The notes under the pieces are model-generated. The model was not told the DNA's origin. It searched no databases and saw only the letters and a program-made list of their open reading frames with translations. This document shows positions 17,315 to 25,932 of a stretch of 40,337 nt of DNA, piece by piece. A program made the translations under genes and the position numbers. Every line of letters starts with the position of its first letter. The first letter of the stretch is position 1. The DNA is from Prevotellaceae bacterium UBA4359 (GTDB taxonomy: Bacteria; Bacteroidota; Bacteroidia; Bacteroidales; Bacteroidaceae), in NCBI GenBank assembly GCA_002393555.1, contig DGSP01000070.1:1-40337 (forward strand), written 5' to 3'.

Positions 17315-18371
17315 CGAGGAGGCGCTGCAGCCGGTTCCCTCGTCGGTCTATGCCGACGAACTGGAGGACGACGAGACGGCGCAACTCTATGAGCACTACC
17401 GGGTGGTGGCCGACAAGGGGCAGAAACTCCTGAGGGTAGATAAGTTTCTGCTCACCCAGTTGTCTGGCACCAGCCGCAACCGTGTGCAGAAGGCCGCCGA
17501 TGCTGGGTTCATCATGGCGAACGGGCGACCCGTGAAACGGTCGTACAAGGTGAAGCCCGACGATGTGATTCAGGTGATGCTCGACCGTCCCCACTATGAG
17601 AACAAAATCCTGCCTGAGGAAATTCCGCTCGACATTGTGTATGAAGACGACGACCTGATGGTCATCAACAAGCCTGCGGGCATGGTGGTTCATCCGGGGT
17701 TCGGCAACTGGAACGGCACCCTGCTGAATGCCATCGCCTGGCATCTGAAGGACAAGCCGCAATATGACATCAACGACCCTGAAATAGGGCTGGTGCACCG
17801 AATAGACAAGGACACCAGCGGACTGCTGGTAGTGGCTAAGACGGCCACGGCCAAGACGAGCCTGGGGCTGCAGTTCTTCAACAAGACCACCAAGCGCGAG
17901 TATAATGCGCTGGTGTGGGGAAACTTTACGGAGGAAGAGGGACGCATAGAGGGTAACATAGGCCGTGACCCACGCGACCGAATGCGGATGGCGGTGTTTC
18001 CGCCCGACTCGGAGGTGGGCAAGCATGCTGTCACACACTATCATGTATTGGAGAGATTTGGCTACACGACCTTGGTGAAGTGTGTGCTGGAAACTGGGCG
18101 GACGCATCAGATTCGTGCCCACATGCGCCACATCGGCCATCCGCTCTTCAGCGATGAACGCTATGGCGGCGACCAAGTGCTGAAGGGCACGAACTCTGCC
18201 AAGTATAAGCAGTTTATCGACAACTGCTTCAAACTCTGCCCTCGTCAGGTGCTGCATGCCAAGACGCTGGGCTTTGTGCATCCGCGCACGGGCCGGGAGA
18301 TGATGTTCGACTCGCCGCTGCCTCAGGACATCACGGCCCTGCTGGAAAAATGGAGGGGGATGAAAGTTTAG
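17265..18371 (+). CDS. rluD: RluD-family 23S rRNA pseudouridine synthase
   Basis: An N-terminal S4 RNA-binding domain (LRVDKFLLTQLSGTSRNRV, GRPVKRSYKVKPDDVI) is followed by the RsuA/RluA catalytic domain. The motif HRIDKDTSG carries the catalytic aspartate (residue 181 with this start), and VLETGRTHQIRAHM and the HP(L)FSDERYGG region follow. Homologues modify uridines in helix 69 of 23S rRNA. The start is uncertain: the ATG at 17265 gives a 50-base overlap with the PASTA gene and 368 aa, whereas the open frame runs further back to 17184. The overlap suggests translational coupling. Confidence 0.92.
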   Translation: MIQEPKKVEKILTSNCDEEALQPVPSSVYADELEDDETAQLYEHYRVVADKGQKLLRVDKFLLTQLSGTSRNRVQKAADAGFIMANGRPVKRSYKVKPDDVIQVMLDRPHYENKILPEEIPLDIVYEDDDLMVINKPAGMVVHPGFGNWNGTLLNAIAWHLKDKPQYDINDPEIGLVHRIDKDTSGLLVVAKTATAKTSLGLQFFNKTTKREYNALVWGNFTEEEGRIEGNIGRDPRDRMRMAVFPPDSEVGKHAVTHYHVLERFGYTTLVKCVLETGRTHQIRAHMRHIGHPLFSDERYGGDQVLKGTNSAKYKQFIDNCFKLCPRQVLHAKTLGFVHPRTGREMMFDSPLPQDITALLEKWRGMKV

Positions 18372-18383
18372 GGTTTGCTGGGC

Positions 18384-18457
18384 TTTTCTAGATTATCTAG
18401 TTTTTCTAGTCCTTCTAGTCATTCTAGCCTTTCTAGTCCTTCTAGTCTTTCTAGCCT
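18384..18457. repeat. 9-bp tandem repeat array with CTAG in every unit
   Basis: Eight CTAG tetramers start at 18388, 18397, 18406, 18415, 18424, 18433, 18442 and 18451, exactly 9 bases apart. The unit is roughly TTCTAGTCC with variation at the flanks. It fills the gap between rluD and ddl. CTAG is usually rare in bacterial DNA, so the array is conspicuous. It could be a replication-slippage array or a protein-binding array. Confidence 0.9.
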
Positions 18458-18508
18458 TTTGGGGCAAAATAGTTATTATAGAAGATCAAACAAAAAATAG
18501 ATAAAAAG

Positions 18509-19507
18509 ATGAAAAAAGTAATTGCCATCGTGGCTGGCGGAGATAGTTCTGAGCACGATGTGTCGCTGAGAAGTGCGGCTGGTATTGATTCTTGGATTGA
18601 CAAAGAACTTTATGATGTCTATATTGTGGAGGTGAGCCATCAGGGATGGTTTGCCCATCTGAAGGGCGACAAGCGTTCGCAGGTGTATCGCCATAACTTC
18701 TCGTTCAAGGACGAGTGGGGCAGGGACATTCGCCCCGACTATGCTTATATCACCATTCATGGCACACCGGGCGAGGATGGCACCTTGCAGGGCTACTTCG
18801 ACCTGCTCGGCATTCCTTATTCGACGAGCGGTGTGCTGGTGGAGTCGCTGACTTTCAATAAGTTTGCACTGAATCAGTTCTTGAAAGGCTTTGGCGTGAA
18901 GGTGGCAGAGGACATTCTGGTGCGTCAGGGTCAGCAGGTGGATGTGCAGCAAATCGTGGAGAGGGTGGGCTTGCCTTGTTTCATCAAGCCTAACGGCGGA
19001 GGCTCCAGTTTCGGCGTGACCCATTGCAAGAAGATGGAGGATGTGTTGCCTGCCATCGAGAAGGCGATGGAGGAGTGTCCTGAAGTGTTGATAGAGAACG
19101 AGTTGAAGGGTGTGGAAATCAGTAACGGAGTCTATCGCACCAAGGCCGGCGGCATGCACGTGTTGCCCATCACGGAGGTGGTGCCCAAGACTGATTTCTT
19201 CGACTATGATGCTAAGTATAACGGCATGGTGGAGGAAATCACGCCTGCCCGTCTGAAGGAGGACACGACCCGACGTGTGAAGGAACTGACGGCTGCCATC
19301 TATGACATTTTGGGGGCTTCGGGCATCATCCGCGTAGATTACATCATCGGGAAGAATGAAAAGGGTGAGGATGTGATTAACATGTTGGAAATCAATACAA
19401 CGCCTGGCATGACATTGACCAGTTTCATTCCTCAGCAGGTGCGCGCTGAAGGAGGGGACATGAAAGAGGTGTTGAACGAGATAATAGCAGAAAAACTATG
19501 CAACTAA
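18509..19507 (+). CDS. ddl: D-alanine--D-alanine ligase
   Basis: The 332-aa product is a full-length ATP-grasp ligase that joins two D-alanines for peptidoglycan precursor synthesis in the cytoplasm. The N-terminal domain has VAGGDSSEHDVSLRSA. ATP-grasp motifs include CFIKPNGGGSSFGV, the EVLIENELKG segment, and the metal-binding end INMLEINTTPGMTLTSFIPQQ. It overlaps the following acyltransferase gene by 10 bases, so the two are probably translated from one message. I see no clear promoter in the 137-base gap upstream, which is mostly the CTAG array. Confidence 0.96.
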   Translation: MKKVIAIVAGGDSSEHDVSLRSAAGIDSWIDKELYDVYIVEVSHQGWFAHLKGDKRSQVYRHNFSFKDEWGRDIRPDYAYITIHGTPGEDGTLQGYFDLLGIPYSTSGVLVESLTFNKFALNQFLKGFGVKVAEDILVRQGQQVDVQQIVERVGLPCFIKPNGGGSSFGVTHCKKMEDVLPAIEKAMEECPEVLIENELKGVEISNGVYRTKAGGMHVLPITEVVPKTDFFDYDAKYNGMVEEITPARLKEDTTRRVKELTAAIYDILGASGIIRVDYIIGKNEKGEDVINMLEINTTPGMTLTSFIPQQVRAEGGDMKEVLNEIIAEKLCN

Positions 19508-20628
19508 GTGATTTTGATGACATACGCCCCTGTGCGGAAGGCGAGATGAAGGCTGCGTTTGACAGCATGCTGGCCGACCGTCAGTTCGACAAAATCCTGC
19601 AAGGGCTGATTCCGCTGCCGAAGGGCATGCGCAACTGGCTCTTGAGGAAAATGTTTATCGGCATCAAGACACCGCTCGACTTCCAGAAGCGGTTTATGAA
19701 GCCGTTGGTGTATTATGTGTTCCACAAGGCGACAACGGGTCATTCGTTTTTCTTTCCTAAGTCGCTGGACAGAAACGGAAACTACACGTTCATGTCGAAC
19801 CATCGCGACATTGTGCTTGACTCGGCTTTTCTCGACACGATGCTGCTGAAGGACGGCTTCTCGACCACGGTGGAGATTGCCATCGGCGACAACTTGCTGA
19901 TTTATCCGTGGATAAAGACGCTGGTGCGGATGAATAAGTCTTTCACCGTGAATCGTGGGCTGACTCCGAAGGAGATGCTCAAGTCGTCTATCCACATGAG
20001 TCAGTACATGCACTTTGCCATCAACGAGAAGCATGAGAACATCTGGATTGCACAGCGTGAGGGACGGGCGAAAGACTCGGACGACCGCACACAGGAGTCG
20101 GTGTTGAAGATGCTGAACATGGGCGGACCCACACCGGGCCGGACGACGGCGGACATCATTGCGAATCTGAAGAACATGAACATCGTGCCGTTGGCCATCT
20201 CGTATGAGTATGACCCTTGCGACTATCTGAAGGCAAAGGAGTTTCAGTGCAAACGCGACATTCCCGGATGGAAGAAGGCGAAACAGGATGACCTTGACAA
20301 CATGAAGACGGGCATCTGGGGGAAGAAGGGGCATGTGCACTATCAGGCGGCTGACTGCATCAACGAGTGGCTCGATTCGCTCGACCCAGAGAAAATAGAA
20401 AAGGCCGATATATTCCGCCTGGTGGCAGAACATATCGACCATGAAATACATAGGAACTATAAGATATACGACATCAACCGCGATGCGTTGGCTGGCAAGA
20501 CGAACGAGTACATCGAGTCGCGCATCAAGATGGTGGATGTGGAGAACCCCGATGTGCCTTTCCTCCGCGAGAAGATAACGGCCATGTATGCGAATCCTCT
20601 CCGTAACTATGAAGCAACTTTGGCATAA
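19498..20628 (+). CDS. PlsC-like acyltransferase
   Basis: The 376-aa product belongs to the 1-acyl-glycerol-3-phosphate acyltransferase superfamily, which transfers fatty acyl groups in membrane lipid synthesis. Block I is NHRDIVLDSAFLD, with His102. The nearest downstream Asp after the classical position is Asp108, giving H-X5-D where the usual motif is H-X4-D; Asp104 is the other candidate. Block II resembles FTVNRGLTPKEM, block III IWIAQREGRAKDSDD, and block IV PLAISYEYDPCD. The long C-terminal part (after about residue 250) has no domain I recognise. It overlaps ddl at its start and the lipoprotein frame at its end. Confidence 0.85.
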   Translation: MQLSDFDDIRPCAEGEMKAAFDSMLADRQFDKILQGLIPLPKGMRNWLLRKMFIGIKTPLDFQKRFMKPLVYYVFHKATTGHSFFFPKSLDRNGNYTFMSNHRDIVLDSAFLDTMLLKDGFSTTVEIAIGDNLLIYPWIKTLVRMNKSFTVNRGLTPKEMLKSSIHMSQYMHFAINEKHENIWIAQREGRAKDSDDRTQESVLKMLNMGGPTPGRTTADIIANLKNMNIVPLAISYEYDPCDYLKAKEFQCKRDIPGWKKAKQDDLDNMKTGIWGKKGHVHYQAADCINEWLDSLDPEKIEKADIFRLVAEHIDHEIHRNYKIYDINRDALAGKTNEYIESRIKMVDVENPDVPFLREKITAMYANPLRNYEATLA

Positions 20629-21277
20629 GTGTTACTCTTGCTTGGCGGCTGTGCTGCTGACGGCAACTGTGGTGGTTTCGGGGCTGCTTGTGGGCTGTAC
20701 CCAAGGCGAAGAAGACAGTGGAGGCTATGTCCCGCCCTACATCACCGACTTGATGGTGGTGAACACGGACTTTGATGGGCGGCTGGTGACGGTGGTGCTC
20801 GACGATGGTTCCATCTACGACGTGGCAGCACAGCAACTGCAGACAAAGGCTATCAATGAAAAAGTCAGATGCAGGGGAACTTACACACTGTCAGAAGGGA
20901 AGATGGAACTTCTTGGACTGGCCGCTATTTTTTCCTCTGGACCTGTGGCAGCCGAGTCGTTTGTGTTGACGGTGGATGGGAAGGAATATGGCGGTGTGGA
21001 GTATTTGCCGCGCGACCCTGTGAAGGTGGTGAGTATGTGGAAAAGTGGCGGTTATATCAACTTGCATTTGGGGGTGATGACCAGTGGGGAAGGGGTTCAC
21101 CAGTATGCTTTCTGCAAAGAAGCACCAGGGCATTATTCCTTGGTGCATCTGCGGCCATTGAGCGACAAGGAGTCCTACACGGAGCAGGTCTATATGTCTA
21201 TGCCTATTCCTGAGGGGGTGGATGAACTGACTTTCTCTGTCCATACCTACGATGGCATCTGCACACGGACATTCTGA
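20609..21277 (+). CDS. NigD-like outer-surface lipoprotein
   Basis: The 222-aa product has a lipoprotein signal: a hydrophobic stretch ending LLVGC with the lipidated cysteine at residue 30, followed by an acidic TQGEEDSGG. An upstream in-frame ATG at 20588 is possible, but MKQLWHK gives a normal signal peptide. The body has VVLDDGSIYDV and DPVKVVSMWKSGGYINLHLGV, which recall NigD-like proteins of Bacteroidales. The family is of uncertain function. The start lies inside the end of the acyltransferase gene, so it is probably the last gene of that unit. Confidence 0.75.
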   Translation: MKQLWHKCYSCLAAVLLTATVVVSGLLVGCTQGEEDSGGYVPPYITDLMVVNTDFDGRLVTVVLDDGSIYDVAAQQLQTKAINEKVRCRGTYTLSEGKMELLGLAAIFSSGPVAAESFVLTVDGKEYGGVEYLPRDPVKVVSMWKSGGYINLHLGVMTSGEGVHQYAFCKEAPGHYSLVHLRPLSDKESYTEQVYMSMPIPEGVDELTFSVHTYDGICTRTF

Positions 21278-21310
21278 AAAAACAAAACTCTTAATCCAAA
21301 AGAAAAGAAT

Positions 21311-21583
21311 ATGACAAGAGCGATTATTACGGTGGTGGGCAAGGACACCGTGGGCATCATTGCCAAGGTTTGTACCTATCTTGCCGACAATCAAATCAAT
21401 ATTCTCGACATTTCACAGACCATCGTGCAGGAGTTCTTCAACATGATGATGATTGTCGATTTGACCAAGTCGGTCAAAGCGTTTGGTGTGATTAGCGATG
21501 AACTGACCAAGATAGGTGCTGATACGGGTGTGCAGGTGAAGTGTCAGTTGGAAGACATCTTTGACAAGATGCACAGAATCTGA
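21311..21583 (+). CDS. ACT-domain protein, UPF0237 family
   Basis: The 90-aa product is a single ACT domain starting MTRAIITVVGKDTVGIIAKVCTYLA, with NILDISQTIVQEFFNMMMIVDL. ACT domains bind small ligands such as amino acids. The gene is 11 bases upstream of the UPF0210 gene. The two occur together in many anaerobes, so the ACT protein is probably a regulator or partner of the next product. Confidence 0.93.
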   Translation: MTRAIITVVGKDTVGIIAKVCTYLADNQINILDISQTIVQEFFNMMMIVDLTKSVKAFGVISDELTKIGADTGVQVKCQLEDIFDKMHRI

Positions 21584-21590
21584 AAGGAGG
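21583..21590 (+). promoter_or_regulatory. Strong Shine-Dalgarno site before the UPF0210 gene
   Basis: AAAGGAGG lies 4 bases before the ATG at 21595 and overlaps the ACT gene's stop codon. Such strong sites are unusual in Bacteroidetes and none of the other genes in this window shows one this clear. Confidence 0.7.
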
Positions 21591-21594
21591 GTAT

Positions 21595-22995
21595 ATGATT
21601 AATTTGCAAGAAGTGATTGAGACGAACAAGATGATTGAGCAAGAGAATCTTGACGTCAGGACAATCACGATGGGAATCAGTCTGCTGGATTGTGCCGACA
21701 AGGACTTGGCGGTGACGTGTGAGAGGATTTACAGAAAAATCACCACGTTGGCTCGCGACCTCGTGCAGACGGGTGAAGACATCTCCAAGGAATTTGGCAT
21801 TCCGATTGTGAACAAGCGCATCAGCATCACCCCCATTTCTTTGGTGGGCAGTGCCTGCTGCCGCATCCCCGGCGACTATGTGCAGATAGCCAAGACGCTG
21901 GACAAGGCGGCCAAAGAGGTTGGGGTGAATTTCCTCGGAGGCTTTTCGGCCATAGTGTCGAAAGGCATGACCCAGAGCGACGAACTGCTCATTCGCTCCA
22001 TCCCGATGGCCTTGGCCTGCACCGAGCGCATCTGCTCCAGCGTCAATGTGGGTTCGACCAAGACTGGCATCAACATGGACGCTGTGCGCCTGATGGGCGA
22101 CATCATCCGTCAGACCGCTGAAGAGACCAAGGACAAAGACTCTCTGGGCTGTGCCAAACTTGTGGTGCTTTGCAATGCCCCCGACGACAACCCCTTTATG
22201 GCCGGAGCCTTCCACGGAGTGAGCGAGGCCGATGCCATCATCAACGTGGGAGTCAGCGGCCCTGGAGTGGTGAAGTATGCCCTGGAGCAGATTGACAAAG
22301 TTGCTGCCAATGAAAATAGCCCAGCGCATGGGTTGGCCAACTTTGAACTGCTCTGCGAGACCATCAAGCGCACTGCCTTCAAGATTACCCGCGTCGGTCA
22401 ACTTGTGGCTCAGGAGGCCAGTAGCCGACTCGGCATTCCCTTTGGCATCATCGACCTCAGCCTTGCCCCCACTCCTGCCATCGGCGATTCTGTGGCCGAC
22501 ATTCTCAAGTGTATCGGTGTGGAACACCCTGGGGCCCCAGGCACCACGGCTGCCCTTGCCCTGCTCAACGACCAGGTGAAGAAGGGTGGCGTGATGGCCT
22601 CCTCTTATGTGGGCGGACTCTCTGGTGCCTTCATTCCCGTGAGTGAGGACCAAGGCATGATAGATGCCGTGGAGGCTGGTGCTCTCACCATCGAAAAACT
22701 CGAAGCCATGACCTGCGTCTGCTCCGTAGGACTCGACATGATAGCCATCCCTGGCGACACACCTGCCGCCACCATTGCTGGCATCATTGCTGACGAGAGT
22801 GCCATCGGCATGGTCAACCAGAAGACCACCGCCGTGCGCATCATCCCTGTGGTGGGCAAGACCGTTGGCGACACCGTCGAATTTGGCGGACTCCTGGGCT
22901 ACGCCCCCATCATGCCTGTCAACACCTTCTCCTGTCAACGCTTTGTTGACAGAGGGGGACGCATTCCTGCTCCTATCCATAGTTTCAAAAACTAA
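21595..22995 (+). CDS. UPF0210 (DUF711, PFL-like) family protein
   Basis: The 466-aa product matches the DUF711/UPF0210 family throughout, beginning NLQEVIETNKMIEQENLDVRTITMGISL. Conserved segments include GFSAIVSKGMT, SINVGSTKTGINMDAV-like residues around 160, and the glycine/proline-rich end VNTFSCQRFVDRGGRIPAP. The family is structurally related to pyruvate formate-lyase, but its activity is not established, so I give no reaction. It is coupled to the ACT-domain gene upstream. The GH2 gene starts 33 bases downstream without a clear promoter. Confidence 0.92.
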   Translation: MINLQEVIETNKMIEQENLDVRTITMGISLLDCADKDLAVTCERIYRKITTLARDLVQTGEDISKEFGIPIVNKRISITPISLVGSACCRIPGDYVQIAKTLDKAAKEVGVNFLGGFSAIVSKGMTQSDELLIRSIPMALACTERICSSVNVGSTKTGINMDAVRLMGDIIRQTAEETKDKDSLGCAKLVVLCNAPDDNPFMAGAFHGVSEADAIINVGVSGPGVVKYALEQIDKVAANENSPAHGLANFELLCETIKRTAFKITRVGQLVAQEASSRLGIPFGIIDLSLAPTPAIGDSVADILKCIGVEHPGAPGTTAALALLNDQVKKGGVMASSYVGGLSGAFIPVSEDQGMIDAVEAGALTIEKLEAMTCVCSVGLDMIAIPGDTPAATIAGIIADESAIGMVNQKTTAVRIIPVVGKTVGDTVEFGGLLGYAPIMPVNTFSCQRFVDRGGRIPAPIHSFKN

Positions 22996-23028
22996 AAATA
23001 AAAAGTCAAGAACTAAAAATAAAGAATC

Positions 23029-25653
23029 ATGAAGTATATTTTATCAGTCATTGCTTTTCTCTTCTTTGCAGGGTCTGGTTCTGCCCAGCGGAAGGTTTGT
23101 TTCGATCAGAACTGGAAGTTTCATCGTGGCGATGTGGTTGATGCCGAGGCTATTGACTACGATGATAGCCGATGGCGCACACTCACTGTGCCACATGACT
23201 TTAGTATGGAAGCCATTGCTGACCCATCTAATGGGCGGAAGCATCATCCGGATTGGTCGGATGTGCAAGTAGGTCCATTCTCTCGCCTCAGTCTTGGTGA
23301 CAGAGACACTGGGCAGACAGTGGGTGGTACGGGTTGGTATCGCAAGACTTTCTCCTTGCCTGTTCATGGAAATGCCCAACTCGACACCTTCCTTTCGCAG
23401 ACGTTGGTCAACCTTCGCTTCGATGGAGTTTACAATCAGGCAGAGGTGTGGGTCAACGGTGTGAAGGCAGCCGTTAATGTCTATGGCTATATGCCTTTTG
23501 TGGTCAATCTTAATAAGATATTGGCTGATAAGTCGAACCGCAATATGTCCAATGAACGTGATGTGACGGTGGTGGTGAAGGCTGTAAACGAAGGGCAGAA
23601 CTCCCGATGGTATGCAGGTAGCGGCATCTTCCGCCATGTCTGGCTCGAGACGACCGATAAACTCCATCTGGACGAGTGGGATACTTACGTGGACGGCTCA
23701 GAGGTTTTGAACAAAGGCAAGGAGGCGAACGTGAAAATCTTTGCCAAAGTTTTCAACGAGAGCGGCAGGACTGCAACCTCCACGTTCCGAGTGGAGGTGA
23801 TGGATGCCAACGGAGAAGTGGTGTCTCATCAGGAGATGGAAGTGACTGCCGGAGCAGACACCCCTCAAGGCACCGACGTGGCGACAGAACTGACGGTCAA
23901 GACTCCTGTCCTTTGGTCGCTGGAGAACCCTTACCGCTACACGGCTAAAGTGTCTATCAGCCAGTCGGGCGAAGAAAAAGATGCACTCTACATTCCCTTC
24001 GGCATCCGCACAATCCGCTTTTCTGCTGAAGAGGGTTTCTTGCTGAATGGGAAACCGACCAAACTTCGTGGCGGTTGTGTACACCATGACAACGGACTCT
24101 TGGGTACCGCAGGCATTGATCGTGCCGAAGTGCATAAGGTGCAACTGATGAAGGCTCAGGGCTATAATGCCGTGCGTTGCAGCCACAACCTGCCAACGGA
24201 GGCTTTTCTCCATGCTTGTGACAGTCTCGGAATGCTGGTCATTGACGAGGTGTTTGACCAATGGGAAGAGGCCAAGCGTCCTGACGACTACAGCCGATAC
24301 TTTGCTCGTGACCACAAGAAAGATATGGCACTCATGGTGCGCCGCGACCGCAATCACCCCAGTATCATCATGTGGAGCATCGGCAATGAGATTGCTCAGC
24401 GGGCAGACGTGCCGCGTGGCAAGGAAATAGCACTCGAACTGAATCTCGCCGCAAACCAATATGACCATACAAGGCCAACAACGATGGCTGTCAACTCCTT
24501 CTGGGACAGGCCGAAGTTCAAGTGGGAAACCGACTCTCCACGGGCTTTTGAGAACGTGGAGATTGCTGGCTACAATTATGAGTGGAGACACTATGAGGTC
24601 GATCATGATTCTTTCCCAGACCGCATCATCTATGGCTCAGAGTCTTTCCCCAAGGAGATGGCGAAGAACTGGAACTTGGTGGAAAAGCACCCCTACATTC
24701 TTGGCGACTTCGTCTGGACGGCCATCGACTATGTGGGCGAGGCAGGACTGGGTCACACTTTTGAACGTTCTGACAACGAGTGGATTCAGTTCCTTTCGTG
24801 GCCTTGGTTCAACGCATGGTGTGGCGACCTCGACCTTGTAGGCGACAAGAAGCCTCAAAGTTACTACCGCGATGTTCTCTGGGGACTCGCTCCTATGGCT
24901 ATGGCCGTGCGGCCTTCTCTGCCTGATGGGGAGTATGAACAAATAGAGGCATGGGGATGGACTGCTGAAGAAAACCACTGGAACTGGAAAGACCATGCCT
25001 TTGCTTATGCTCATGCTTCGGAAGAACCTTATCTCCCCATCGAACTCCGCCCAGAGAACTATCTGACCAAGAATGTGGTGGGCCACATCAAGCATAATCC
25101 TAAGGCCCATCGCAGCGACTCGCTCAGGGTGCATGTGTATAGTCGTGAGCCGATGGTGCAGTTGCTCATCAACGACTCCATTGTGGGCGAAGATGCGACA
25201 GACCCCAACACCTATACGGCCACTTTCACTGTGGCATACGAACCCGGCTCTCTGAAGGCCCGTACTGTCCCCCAAACACGGAGAGCCAGAGTGGATTCAT
25301 TGGAGTTCGTCACAGCCCTACCGCCAGCAAAGATTGTGCTCAAGGCCGACCGCACTAGCATCTCAGCCTCTCACAACGACCTCTCCTATATAAATATATG
25401 TATAGAAGATGAAGAGGGACATCTTTGTCCTACCGCCGAGATACCTCTGGAAATCACCGTGTCGGGGCCTGCTCAGGTCATTGCCGGCACGGGTCATCCT
25501 TACGACATGCACTCCTTCCGCAGTCTCCATCCAACAACGTTCCGTGGAAAGGCTCTTGCCATCGTGCAGCCACAGGACCAAGCAGGGGAAGTCACCCTCA
25601 CCGTCAAGGCGAAGGGGTTGGAAGATGCACAGTTGACCATCGAGATGAAGTGA
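23029..25653 (+). CDS. GH2 family beta-galactosidase-type glycoside hydrolase
   Basis: The 874-aa product has a signal peptide (MKYILSVIAFLFFAGSGSAQ) and is probably periplasmic or surface-located. The order is a sugar-binding jelly-roll (~25-215, with the GTGWYRKTF region), an immunoglobulin-like domain (~220-320), a TIM barrel (~320-600), and a C-terminal DUF4982-like domain (REPMVQLLINDSIVGE). The acid/base is predicted as Glu454 (MWSIGNEI) and the nucleophile as Glu538 (IYGSESFPKEM), both intact. GH2 also covers mannosidases and glucuronidases; the full-length match and DUF4982 favour beta-galactosidase. Releasing galactose from pectic side chains would fit the other enzymes here. Confidence 0.92.
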   Translation: MKYILSVIAFLFFAGSGSAQRKVCFDQNWKFHRGDVVDAEAIDYDDSRWRTLTVPHDFSMEAIADPSNGRKHHPDWSDVQVGPFSRLSLGDRDTGQTVGGTGWYRKTFSLPVHGNAQLDTFLSQTLVNLRFDGVYNQAEVWVNGVKAAVNVYGYMPFVVNLNKILADKSNRNMSNERDVTVVVKAVNEGQNSRWYAGSGIFRHVWLETTDKLHLDEWDTYVDGSEVLNKGKEANVKIFAKVFNESGRTATSTFRVEVMDANGEVVSHQEMEVTAGADTPQGTDVATELTVKTPVLWSLENPYRYTAKVSISQSGEEKDALYIPFGIRTIRFSAEEGFLLNGKPTKLRGGCVHHDNGLLGTAGIDRAEVHKVQLMKAQGYNAVRCSHNLPTEAFLHACDSLGMLVIDEVFDQWEEAKRPDDYSRYFARDHKKDMALMVRRDRNHPSIIMWSIGNEIAQRADVPRGKEIALELNLAANQYDHTRPTTMAVNSFWDRPKFKWETDSPRAFENVEIAGYNYEWRHYEVDHDSFPDRIIYGSESFPKEMAKNWNLVEKHPYILGDFVWTAIDYVGEAGLGHTFERSDNEWIQFLSWPWFNAWCGDLDLVGDKKPQSYYRDVLWGLAPMAMAVRPSLPDGEYEQIEAWGWTAEENHWNWKDHAFAYAHASEEPYLPIELRPENYLTKNVVGHIKHNPKAHRSDSLRVHVYSREPMVQLLINDSIVGEDATDPNTYTATFTVAYEPGSLKARTVPQTRRARVDSLEFVTALPPAKIVLKADRTSISASHNDLSYINICIEDEEGHLCPTAEIPLEITVSGPAQVIAGTGHPYDMHSFRSLHPTTFRGKALAIVQPQDQAGEVTLTVKAKGLEDAQLTIEMK

Positions 25654-25713
25654 CGGATGAAGGTGAAATAGTTGCAATACAGGAACAAGGAGAAGTAATC
25701 TCAGGGAAACTGC

Positions 25714-25758
25714 ATAAAAAAGAAACCACTGCAAACCATGCGGTGGTTTCTTTTTTTA
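25714..25758. terminator. Bidirectional terminator between convergent genes
   Basis: The stem AGAAACCAC (25721-25729) pairs with GTGGTTTCT (25743-25751), with inner GC pairs. A runs lead in and T runs lead out, so it can stop the GH2 transcript from one side and the DUF362 transcript from the other. Confidence 0.88.
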
Positions 25759-25819
25759 TGTTTACCAACTTCTTGATTGACGGTAATGGAATATCCCCCG
25801 AAAACGTAATGTCGTAAGT

Positions 25820-25911
25820 GTAATTACCTTACTGTCGCTATCGTAATTACCTTACTGTCGCTATCGTAATTACCTTACCGTCGTAAACGTAATTACCTTA
25901 CCGTCGTTGCT
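25820..25911. repeat. Four tandem 23-bp repeats
   Basis: Units begin at 25820, 25843, 25866 and 25889, exactly 23 bases apart. Each starts GTAATTACCTTAC, containing the palindrome GTAATTAC, then YGTCG. Units 1 and 2 are identical in their last bases and units 3 and 4 diverge. A degenerate partial unit precedes them (25804-25819). It lies at the 3' end of the DUF362 gene. Confidence 0.9.
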
Positions 25912-25932
25912 ACGTGGGCAGGCAAAGAAGGG

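Noticed and set aside
17181..18281. A 366-codon open frame on the minus strand opposite rluD
   Set aside because: It has no recognisable domain and is fully covered by the strongly supported rluD frame with its S4 and HRIDKDTSG motifs.
21544..22980. A 478-codon open frame opposite the UPF0210 gene
   Set aside because: Composition is His/Gly-rich and typical of an antisense shadow; the plus-strand family match is full length.
25820..25911. The 23-bp repeats as a CRISPR array
   Set aside because: The units abut directly with no unique spacers, and no cas gene is in the window.
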